Source of the DNA: Staphylococcus haemolyticus
Lineage (GTDB): Bacteria; Bacillota; Bacilli; Staphylococcales; Staphylococcaceae
Assembly: GCF_006094395.1 (NCBI RefSeq)
Contig: NZ_CP035291.1
Span: 372,001 to 436,000 of the forward strand
DNA: 64,000 nt
Direction of reading: 5' to 3'
Shown piece after piece: positions 55,639 to 62,850 of the stretch. Under the pieces are notes generated by a model that saw nothing but the letters and a program-made list of their open reading frames with translations, had not been told where the DNA came from and searched no databases. The position numbers and the translations under genes are program-made. Each line of letters starts with the position of its first letter. Position 1 is the first letter of the stretch.

Positions 55639-55711
55639 TTATAAAACCTCCGATAAAGTTTGATTATGCGATTGAATTGGTACGATTTATTCTTTAATTG
55701 TAGCTATACAA

Positions 55712-56716
55712 TTATTTATCTAAACCCAATAATTTAGCACCATTGGTATAACTGATTTTCTCTTGTTCTTCTTCTGTTAAACCTAGATTGCTTAAGAAAG
55801 TTCCAAGTTGCTCAGGTTCTACATAAGGGTAGTCGGCTGAATATAAGATTCTATCAACACCGACTTCTGCTTTAACTAAATCAAATTGTGGTTTCGTTAA
55901 CATGCCACTCGGTGTGATGTAGAAATTATTTTTGAAATAGTGACTAATTGGATGTTGTAGGTGATCTGCAAATAAAATTGAATCCATACGTTCTAAGAAG
56001 AAAGGTACAAATTCACCTCAATGTCCAATAATAATATTTAAGTTTGGATGACGATCAAATACACCTGAAAGTACTAAATGAATTGCGTGAATACCTACAT
56101 CTACATGCCAACCATAACCGAAACAAGCGAATGTAGCTGCTGTTACATCAGGATAGTTACCTTTATAGTAAGCTTGATATACATCACTTTGAATTGGAGA
56201 TGGATGTAAATAAATCGGTGCGTTTAATTCTTCTGCAGCCGCAAATAATGGTTCGTATTCCTCCTGATCAAGGAAACCATTTTTAGGGTGACCCATAATT
56301 AAAGCGCCTTTGAATTTTAAGTCATTGATACAACGTTTAAATTCTTCAACTGCTGCTTCTGGTTCATTAATTGGTAAAGTCGCAAATCCAACAAAGCGAT
56401 CTGGATATTTTTCAACATATTCTGCTAATGTATCGTTTGCCTTTTTACATAAATCAATTGCACGTTGTCCTTCTAAGTTTGAAGGCGCACCATTACCATA
56501 TGATAGTACTTGCATTTCGACATCATGTTTATCCATAAAATCAATACGTTTATCATGATATGAGATTTCATCAGCATCTGTGAAACCTGATTTTTGTTCA
56601 AGACCTTCAAGCATTGTTTTCATTGGTACACCATTAGGATCTGATGACATATATTTCATTGTTTCTTTTTGAATCTCTTCTACAACATAATGTTCTTCAA
56701 AGTTAATACTTTTCAT
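55712..56716 (-). pseudogene. Amidohydrolase-2 gene with internal TGA
   Basis: The N-terminal frame (56716-56018) encodes an ACMSD-like protein beginning MKSINFEEHYV, with GFATLPINEPEAAVEE and APIYLHPSP, and stops at TGA 56020-56018 right after NLNIIIGH. The same frame continues with GEFVPFFLERMDS and reaches the conserved YSADYPYVEPEQLG, stopping at 55712. GHWGE is the usual family sequence at that point, so a TGG-to-TGA change is the simplest explanation. The full product would be 334 residues. AGGAGG precedes the ATG. The late metal-ligand Asp lies after the stop, so the truncated product is probably inactive. Confidence 0.85.
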
Positions 56717-56752
56717 TAGAAAAGCCTCCTAAATTTAATTAATCGTTCAAAG

Positions 56753-56962
56753 TTACCAAGGCATTGTGCCATTCCCATCAATGAATGTACCTGTAGGACC
56801 ATTTTTATCAATCGTTGCAAGTTTAATGATAGGGATAATACCTTCTGAGGCTGGCTTAGAGTTATTACTGAAATCACCAACTAGATCAGTGTTTGTTGAA
56901 CCTGGGTCTGCAGCATTGATTTGAATATGAGGTAGTCCTTTAGCATATTGTACTGTCAGCAT
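56753..56962 (-). pseudogene. C-terminal remnant of an SDR oxidoreductase
   Basis: The 69-codon frame resembles the last quarter of a short-chain dehydrogenase: MLTVQYAKGLPHIQINAADPGSTNTDL, then ASEGIIPIIKLA and GPTGTFIDGNGTMPW. The NAD-binding fold and YxxxK are absent. Upstream of residue 1 the sequence runs straight into the remnant of an oppositely oriented gene, so the 5' part was deleted. Confidence 0.75.
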
Positions 56963-56978
56963 CGTTACCGCAAGTATT

Positions 56979-57200
56979 GAAAATATTGCTCATGAAATGA
57001 ATATTTCAGTAGAAGAAGTGGAAAGGGTATTAAACATGGATGCCCCTAATGGATTCTTTGGTAATAAATTACAAACATTTATACACTTAGTATGGGATGT
57101 TCGTGATTTAATAAATGACAATATTAGACAGAATGGTGATCAACCAAAAGATTATACGTATTTAAAAGGTGAAAAAGAAGATTATTGGTTTTTACAATAG
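56979..57200 (+). pseudogene. 5'-truncated DUF2316-like gene
   Basis: The readable frame (SIENIAHEMNISVEEVERVL, FIHLVWDVRDLINDNI, YLKGEKEDYWFLQ) resembles DUF2316-type small proteins of about 100 residues that have an HTH-like start. The first 25 or so residues are missing. An ATG at 56997 exists but has no good ribosome site. It faces away from the SDR remnant, and the two truncated 5' ends abut. Confidence 0.62.
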
Positions 57201-57212
57201 GAGAGATAAATA

Positions 57213-58031
57213 ATGGGTAAAAGTATATTAGTTATAGGTGCTACAGGTAAACAAGGCAATGCTGTAGTAAAACGATTATTGTTAGATGGTTGGAAAGTTC
57301 GTGCTTTTACACGTAATAAAAGTAATGAAAAATTAGCTTCAATAGATAATGACAATTTAGAAATATTTGAGGGCGATTTAAGTGACCAAGATAGTTTAAC
57401 AAATGCTATGAAAGAACAATATGGTGTTTATAGTGTTCAACCAATTATTGTAGATGATATTGAAGAAGAATTACGCCAAGGGAAGATGATTATTAAAACG
57501 GCAGAAGAACAAAATATCGACTATGTTGTTTATAGTACTGCAGGTGGCGTCAACCGTGATCGTACAGGTCCCCATTTCGAAGCCTTAGCTGATATTGAGA
57601 ATGAACTTAAAGACAGTTCATTAAATTATACAATTATTAAACCGTCATTCTTTATGGATAACTTCTTAAGAATTACTAAAGTTGAGAATGGAGAAATAAT
57701 GATTCCTGAATTTATTAATCAAGATGTTAAATTCGCAATGATTTCTTCAATAGATATCGCTAGAATTGCATCCAATGTATTTGGCAATCCAGAAAAATAT
57801 AACCATCAAGCTATTGAAATCGCTTCTGATGAACTTACATTAAAAAAAGTTGTTAAAACATTTGCAATGGTAACTGGTAAACTTACAGAAATTAAAGGTT
57901 CGTTCTCAAGTGGTACAGCAGAACGTGGATGGCTTGAAGAAAAAGGTTATATAATTGATTTTAATCAAATGGATGAGATCAATCCCGGTCGTCTAACGCT
58001 TGAGCAATGGATTAGTGAAGTGAATTTTTAA
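57213..58031 (+). CDS. NmrA-like NAD(P)-binding protein
   Basis: A 272-residue atypical SDR of the NmrA/HSCARG type. It has a GATGKQGNAVVKRLL Rossmann motif at residues 8-22, a TRNKSNEKLA region for NADP discrimination, VYSTAGGVNRDRTGPHFEA near 106-124 and IIKPSFFMDNF near 143-153. Such proteins sense the NADPH/NADP ratio or reduce quinone-like compounds. AGGAGAG precedes the ATG 12 bases after the DUF2316 remnant. The VOC gene follows 27 bases later, so they are cotranscribed. Confidence 0.86.
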   Translation: MGKSILVIGATGKQGNAVVKRLLLDGWKVRAFTRNKSNEKLASIDNDNLEIFEGDLSDQDSLTNAMKEQYGVYSVQPIIVDDIEEELRQGKMIIKTAEEQNIDYVVYSTAGGVNRDRTGPHFEALADIENELKDSSLNYTIIKPSFFMDNFLRITKVENGEIMIPEFINQDVKFAMISSIDIARIASNVFGNPEKYNHQAIEIASDELTLKKVVKTFAMVTGKLTEIKGSFSSGTAERGWLEEKGYIIDFNQMDEINPGRLTLEQWISEVNF

Positions 58032-58058
58032 ATTTTTTAGAAAATGAGGGGGAAGACT

Positions 58059-58436
58059 ATGATTCAATCAATGTGGTTTAATTTACATGTCGAAGATTTA
58101 GAACGTAGCGAGCAATTTTACAGATATTTAGGCTTTGAAATTAATAAAAATCCAGATATGCTAGACAAAATGGTTGGTATTAAAATCGGACAAACGATTG
58201 TGATTTTAATTGAAAATAACCATTTTGAAAAAGTGACGCATGAATCAGTTTCAAAACAACCTAATGAAGTCATTATATCTTTAGGTGTAAAAACGAATGA
58301 TGAAGTAGATGAATTAATGCGAAAAGTGGAATCATCAGGCGGTAAAGTGATTGATGAACCAGGAACTTATCAAGGATACTATGGTGCAACTTTTGCAGAC
58401 CCAGATGGACATAAATATAATTTCTTAGTTTGTTAG
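58059..58436 (+). CDS. VOC-family (glyoxalase/bleomycin resistance fold) protein
   Basis: A 125-residue protein with paired beta-alpha-beta-beta-beta modules: NLHVEDLERSEQFYRYLGFEIN at the start and YGATFADPDGHKYNFLVC at the end. His 9 and a late acidic residue are candidate metal ligands. The frame opens at ATG 58044, but GAGGGGGA inside that stretch marks ATG 58059 as the start. Possible roles are lyase, dioxygenase or binding of a toxic compound; the substrate is unknown. Confidence 0.82.
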   Translation: MIQSMWFNLHVEDLERSEQFYRYLGFEINKNPDMLDKMVGIKIGQTIVILIENNHFEKVTHESVSKQPNEVIISLGVKTNDEVDELMRKVESSGGKVIDEPGTYQGYYGATFADPDGHKYNFLVC

Positions 58437-58448
58437 CTAAAAATCAAA

Positions 58449-58480
58449 AGCCCTCGAAAAATCAATTTCGAGGGCCTTAC
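58449..58480. terminator. Terminator between VOC and UPF0291 genes
   Basis: GCCCTCGAAA and TTTCGAGGGC form a GC-rich stem with a short T-run. Confidence 0.82.
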
Positions 58481-58491
58481 TTTGTATACAA

Positions 58492-58728
58492 CTAATTTTC
58501 TTGAATATTGCCGTATTCTTCTCTTAAGTCATACACTTTATCAGGTGTAACGTCTTGACCAAGTGGGTCTAAAACTTTCATTGTTGAGAAAGTATGAAGT
58601 ACTTGACCTCTAATCATACCTAAATATTCTTGTCTTAATTGATGTTGTTCTTGTTTTTCTTCAACGCTCAAACTTTCAACTTTTTCTTTATTTGCTAATT
58701 GATTAATTCTATCTAGTAATTCTCTCAT
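58492..58728 (-). CDS. UPF0291 (DUF896, YnzC-like) protein
   Basis: A 78-residue helical protein. It has the typical LDRINQLANKEK start, the LSVEEKQEQHQLRQEYLGMIRGQV core and the DPLGQDVTPDKVYDLR end. Function is unknown; the Bacillus homolog is linked to the SOS regulon. It begins 12 bases after the luciferase-like monooxygenase, with AGGAGGAAT as its ribosome site, so they are cotranscribed. Confidence 0.87.
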   Translation of the reverse strand: MRELLDRINQLANKEKVESLSVEEKQEQHQLRQEYLGMIRGQVLHTFSTMKVLDPLGQDVTPDKVYDLREEYGNIQEN

Positions 58729-58740
58729 TATTTATTCCTC

Positions 58741-59685
58741 CTAATTTGTATGTGCTGGAAAGTGGGGTACAATATACGTTCCAACTTCTTCTATGAGTTC
58801 TTCGATATCACGATCATCATTTGTAAATCTTAAGATAATATGATTTGTATTAATTGATTCATAAGCTTTTAATATTTGTAATAAATTTTTACGTCCAGTA
58901 CGGAAACCACCTTTGATCGGTTTAACGGTTTCATTTGGATTTCGGGATAAATCAATCATTAGAATATTCATAAACGGTTTGAAGCGGTCAGTACCACTGT
59001 GCCAAGCTTCAACTAATTTCTTTTGTTCTTGAAAAGGTTGGGCGTAAAATAACCAACCATCCATATTTTCTTGAAGCCAAGCCATTGATTGTTTTGAATA
59101 TCCCGTACCAAACATTGGAATCGTATGATGTTTTGGCAATACTTGTAACCCTGAATCTTCATATAATTCGAAAATTGAATTTGAGATTTTGGGAGAATGT
59201 GATTGCCAAAGTTCTCTTATTGAGTGAATGGTTGTTTGATAACGTTCTGTTAATTCATTTTCATCTACTTTAAATGCAGGGAATTCAAAAGAGCGATCAC
59301 CGGTAGCCATACCGAGTAATAAACGTTGATTGGAAATGAGATCAAGTGAGGCAGCTGATTTAGCTAGATGAATGGGATGTCGTAAGGTTGCTACGGTACT
59401 ACCAGTACCCAGTGCAATCTTTGAGGTAAAGGCACTCAGATAGGTTAAAAAGACGAACGGATCATAATTCGTAGTAACGTTGCCTAAATGAGGGCTATAC
59501 AATGGATTATCTCTCACAGATAAACTTGCAAACCCCAAAGACTCTGCCTTTTGAGCGAGTCTCACTTGCTCATCAAAATCAATATTGTTTTGTTGTTTAT
59601 TATCAAACGGTATGGATAAACCTAGCGTCAATTTATTATTTTTAAACGTACGTTTAAATCCCTCGTGTTCATCAATATCTGACAT
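58741..59685 (-). CDS. LLM-class flavin-dependent oxidoreductase
   Basis: A 314-residue bacterial luciferase-like monooxygenase: GLSIPFDNK at the start, AQKAESLGFASLSVRDNP, KIALGTGSTVATLRHPIHLAKSAASLD near 96-121 and LLLGMATGDRSFEFPAF near 127-143. It uses reduced FMN or F420-like cofactor to oxidise an unknown substrate. GGGAGGTAAGG supports the ATG at 59685 rather than the upstream in-frame ATG. A 12-base-arm inverted repeat lies in its promoter region, and the TetR gene upstream is a likely regulator. Confidence 0.83.
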   Translation of the reverse strand: MSDIDEHEGFKRTFKNNKLTLGLSIPFDNKQQNNIDFDEQVRLAQKAESLGFASLSVRDNPLYSPHLGNVTTNYDPFVFLTYLSAFTSKIALGTGSTVATLRHPIHLAKSAASLDLISNQRLLLGMATGDRSFEFPAFKVDENELTERYQTTIHSIRELWQSHSPKISNSIFELYEDSGLQVLPKHHTIPMFGTGYSKQSMAWLQENMDGWLFYAQPFQEQKKLVEAWHSGTDRFKPFMNILMIDLSRNPNETVKPIKGGFRTGRKNLLQILKAYESINTNHIILRFTNDDRDIEELIEEVGTYIVPHFPAHTN

Positions 59686-59712
59686 GTCCTTACCTCCCAA
59701 CTTCAATTAATA

Positions 59713-59754
59713 TTTATACAACACTTATTATCTAACTAACATGTGTTGTATAAA
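59713..59754. promoter_or_regulatory. Inverted repeat in the monooxygenase promoter region
   Basis: TTTATACAACAC (59713-59724) and GTGTTGTATAAA (59743-59754) are perfect 12-base arms, 18 bases apart. It is an operator candidate, possibly for the adjacent TetR protein. A related dyad TGTTG-CTTAGA-CAACA occurs near 59807. Confidence 0.55.
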
Positions 59755-59857
59755 TGTAATATACGCTCCATTTAAATAATATGCAACATACATGCTTATG
59801 AAATTTGTTGCTTAGACAACAATGCTCAGTATTTGTTGATTAGATTAGTTTTTTCCA

Positions 59858-59889
59858 TAAAAAAACCTCTAAGGCAATGCCTCAGAAGT
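59858..59889 (-). terminator. Terminator of the TetR gene
   Basis: On the minus strand CTTCTGAGGC pairs with GCCTTAGAGG, followed by seven T residues. Confidence 0.85.
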
Positions 59890-59893
59890 TGAA

Positions 59894-60460
59894 TTATAAG
59901 TGTGTTATATGATGAATTAAGAAAGGTAAATTTTTATCTATAAAAGCTTCTGCTGTAAGCGAACTGGTATCGAGCCAATGTCTAGCGAGACCACATAATC
60001 CTGAAGCTAGAAAACTAGCACTATTAACGAGTACGTCAATATCTTGTTCAGGATAGCTATTGCGAAGCATAATGGTAAAAATATCTTCTAATTCATTATT
60101 GATACGTTGATGGGCTTGGTTACAAAACGTTTCACTATTCATCTTGCATGAATCTTGTACTTCAACCATATAATTGGCAATAGATATAAATAGATTAGTA
60201 ATGACGGCTTCATTAATCATATCAGAAATAGCTAACGTGTCATTCAAATCTTTCAAAATTGTTTCGGATAAAGTGTAATCGAGAATATCATATTTATCTG
60301 TAAAATGTGCGTAGAAAGTAGCTCGGTTGACCGTGGCACGTTCAGTAATGTCTTTAACAGTGATTTGTGACATCTTTTTCTCTCGGGAAACCTCTTGAAA
60401 CGCTTCTACCAACAGTTTCTTTGTTCTGATAATACGAGGATCCACTTTAGTCGTAGTCAA
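59894..60460 (-). CDS. TetR-family transcriptional regulator
   Basis: A 188-residue regulator with a helix-turn-helix near residues 30-60 (QITVKDITERATVNRATFYAHFTDKYDIL) and a variable helical ligand domain ending in a TetR_C_33-like LARHWLDT. TTG at 60460, six bases after GGAGGTG, is preferred: the GTG at 60469 overlaps the ribosome site. It probably controls the monooxygenase-UPF0291 pair downstream or itself. Confidence 0.86.
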   Translation of the reverse strand: MTTTKVDPRIIRTKKLLVEAFQEVSREKKMSQITVKDITERATVNRATFYAHFTDKYDILDYTLSETILKDLNDTLAISDMINEAVITNLFISIANYMVEVQDSCKMNSETFCNQAHQRINNELEDIFTIMLRNSYPEQDIDVLVNSASFLASGLCGLARHWLDTSSLTAEAFIDKNLPFLIHHITHL

Positions 60461-60469
60461 TATAGGCAC

Positions 60470-60772
60470 CTCCCTTGTTGACCTATAGCTTACATTAAAT
60501 TATCTGTCGAAAAGAGAAGGTTGTCAAAGTTCACGCTTACAATGATATGTAACCATCAACCTAGACAATAGAGTAGTCAAACTTCAATTTCCTAATAAAA
60601 TTTTTAAATTAATGATGGTTAAAATTAATTATGAGACGAGTTTCTACTATTGTAATAGTCAATTTTGTTCATTATCTAGTCAATTAGTCTGACTATAAGC
60701 AAAGTATACACTTTCTTGTCTTGATATTTGGTAATATACAGAATAATAATGAATTAAAAAGGAGAGCGATGT
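60470..60772. other. Intergenic region with repeated TAGTC elements
   Basis: No gene is seen here. TAGTCAA or TAGTC occurs at 60574, 60656, 60677 and 60685, with an inverted GACTA at 60691-60695, around the likely promoters of the TetR and peptidase genes. This looks like an array of half-sites for a DNA-binding protein. Confidence 0.45.
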
Positions 60773-61336
60773 TTGAAACAATTTATCAAAATAGTTATGA
60801 CTATACTGATATGTGTAGGTATCGGTGTATCCGTAACTTATTTAATTCGTGAAATTGATATTCAACCATCTCAAATGACTTTAAATGATGATAATCAATT
60901 TGGTGATTGGAAGCGTGATGGACGATTGACGCATGGTTATGGCACTTATAATCATGGCCTAGAATTTGAAGGCAATGACAAACATTATGGTAACGATTAT
61001 GATTTACCTGAAAATACCGAAGTTCTAGCAGCGACAGATGGGGTTGTCACAAGATTATTTGAAGATGAATTAGGTGGAAAAGTGATACAAATATCAGAAT
61101 CAAATGGACAATATCATCAATGGTATATGCACTTAAACGATTTTAAAGTAACCCAAGGTCAAAAAGTTAAAGCTGGAGATGTTATCGCATTATCTGGTAA
61201 TACAGGTGAACAGACAACAGGCTCACATTTACATTTTCAAAGAATGAAAGGTGGTATAGGCAATGATTATGCTGAAGATCCACAACCATTTATAAATCAG
61301 TTACCAGAAAAGGAAAAGAGTTTATTCAATATATAA
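60773..61336 (+). CDS. M23 (LytM-type) metallopeptidase
   Basis: A 187-residue secreted or membrane-anchored peptidase. One N-terminal hydrophobic span covers about 5-25, followed by a short linker and the LytM domain with the HxxxD motif HYGNDYD (His 71, Asp 75) and the HLHF zinc motif near residues 150-153. It can cut peptidoglycan cross-bridges. Translation starts at TTG 60773 after AAAAGGAGAG; an out-of-frame ATG lies four bases before it. The gene is monocistronic. Confidence 0.86.
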   Translation: MKQFIKIVMTILICVGIGVSVTYLIREIDIQPSQMTLNDDNQFGDWKRDGRLTHGYGTYNHGLEFEGNDKHYGNDYDLPENTEVLAATDGVVTRLFEDELGGKVIQISESNGQYHQWYMHLNDFKVTQGQKVKAGDVIALSGNTGEQTTGSHLHFQRMKGGIGNDYAEDPQPFINQLPEKEKSLFNI

Positions 61337-61637
61337 TTAGTTAAACTAATAGATATCATTACTAATCTGAAGCACAATTGTGTTTCAGTTTTTTTATTTT
61401 ATAACTAAAAAAAGAATGGTACAAATGGTTAAAAGCAATGATCGTAACTAAATTTAAATTTTTAAGGAAAAAACTAAATTTAATATTCTGAAAATTTAGA
61501 ATTTGTGATATAGTAAAATCTATCATTACTTATATGAGTGATTGGCATGAGTAGTATTAAAACATCATGCGAACTAGCTATAAAGTAAATTGAGCCACAT
61601 ATTAAGTGTGCAGAATAAACAATAGGAGGTTTTTTAT
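61337..61637. other. Intergenic region before the PTS IIC-like gene
   Basis: Apart from the terminator at 61367-61395, this region is AT-rich leader sequence with short dyads (TTCTGAAAATTTAGAA near 61481). I see no gene or recognised riboswitch in it. Confidence 0.5.
61367..61395 (+). terminator. Terminator after the M23 peptidase
   Basis: CTGAAGCACA and TGTGTTTCAG form a hairpin with a short ATTG-centred loop, then seven T residues. Confidence 0.9.
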
Positions 61638-62696
61638 ATGACATCAACACTTAGAGAAATAGGCGTTAAAGATTTTACATTTAGAGTGCTATCGGGTGTA
61701 GCCATAGGTATCGTTGTTGGTTTAGTACCAAATGCCATTTTGGGAGAAATCTTTAAAGCATTCATGCATCATCATCCATTCTTTGGAACTTTGTTACATG
61801 TCGTACAAGCAATGCAATTTACAGTACCCGCATTAATCGGAGCACTCATTGCTTTGAAATTTGATATGACACCATTAGCGATTGCAGTTGTTGCTTGTGC
61901 ATCTTATGTAGGAAGCGGGGCTGCACAATTTAAGAACGGTGCCTGGGTAATTGCCGGCATCGGAGACTTGATTAATACGATGATTACTGCAACGATTGCT
62001 GTATTATTTATTTTATTAATTGAAAAACGTGTTGGTAGCATGGCACTGATTGTGTATCCAACTATCGTAGGTGGTTTGTCCGCTACAATTGGTGTACTTA
62101 TATTGCCATATGTACATATGATTACAACTGGCATTGGTAATATGGTTAATAGCTTCACAGAATTACAACCTGTATTGATGTGTATGCTTATTTCTATGGT
62201 CTTTAGTTTTATTATTATTTCACCATTATCAACAGTTGCGATAGCTATTGCTATTGGAATTACAGGTCTTGCAGCAGGTTCAGCATCTATTGGTATTTCA
62301 GCTACTGAAGCAGTATTACTTATTGGGACAAGCAAAGTGAACCGAGTTGCAGTACCAATTTCTATATTCTTCGGCGGTGTGAAAATGATGATGCCTAACA
62401 TGGTGAAATATCCAATAATAATGTTACCAATTCTTATAACTGCTGGTATTTCAGGAATTGCTGGTAGCTTGATTGGTATTGCGGGAACTAAAGAGTCTGC
62501 AGGATTTGGTTTCATTGGAATGATTGGACCAATTAGTGCTTTTAAATTCTTACATGTAGATTCTGCAATATTAAGTATCTTACTCATTATTTTAGGGTTC
62601 TTTGTTGTACCATTAGTAACTGCATTTATTTTAGATATTTTTTTCCGAAAAGTATTACGTCTTTATACAAACGACATATATAAATTTATGGGTTAA
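61638..62696 (+). CDS. PTS IIC-like permease (PTS_EIIC_2 type)
   Basis: A 352-residue protein with about ten membrane spans and many glycine-rich stretches (ITGLAAGSASIGISATEAVLL near 211-231, FGFIGMIGPISAFKFLH near 294-310). It fits the PTS_EIIC_2 family of stand-alone IIC-type proteins, whose substrates are mostly unknown. No IIA or IIB domain is encoded in it or next to it. AGGAGG precedes the ATG. A terminator follows. Confidence 0.78.
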   Translation: MTSTLREIGVKDFTFRVLSGVAIGIVVGLVPNAILGEIFKAFMHHHPFFGTLLHVVQAMQFTVPALIGALIALKFDMTPLAIAVVACASYVGSGAAQFKNGAWVIAGIGDLINTMITATIAVLFILLIEKRVGSMALIVYPTIVGGLSATIGVLILPYVHMITTGIGNMVNSFTELQPVLMCMLISMVFSFIIISPLSTVAIAIAIGITGLAAGSASIGISATEAVLLIGTSKVNRVAVPISIFFGGVKMMMPNMVKYPIIMLPILITAGISGIAGSLIGIAGTKESAGFGFIGMIGPISAFKFLHVDSAILSILLIILGFFVVPLVTAFILDIFFRKVLRLYTNDIYKFMG

Positions 62697-62712
62697 CCAT
62701 TTGTTAAATAGG

Positions 62713-62754
62713 AATTGATAAAGTGTTGATTATCGCATTTTATCAATTCTTTTT
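62713..62754 (+). terminator. Terminator after the PTS IIC-like gene
   Basis: AATTGATAAA (62713-62722) pairs with TTTATCAATT (62739-62748), then TCTTTTT. Confidence 0.85.
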
Positions 62755-62850
62755 GAAAATGAGAATACATATAGAGATTAAGATAAAATATGAAATAAAT
62801 AGTGTTACAATAAAAATGAAATAATACGTTACATAAAGGGTGAATGGTTA

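Noticed and set aside
31810..56716. UGA recoded as Trp in this organism, to explain the two internal TGA codons
   Set aside because: TGA is a normal stop for other genes here (for example at 57-59), and the rest of the window uses TGG for Trp. Independent nonsense mutations are simpler.
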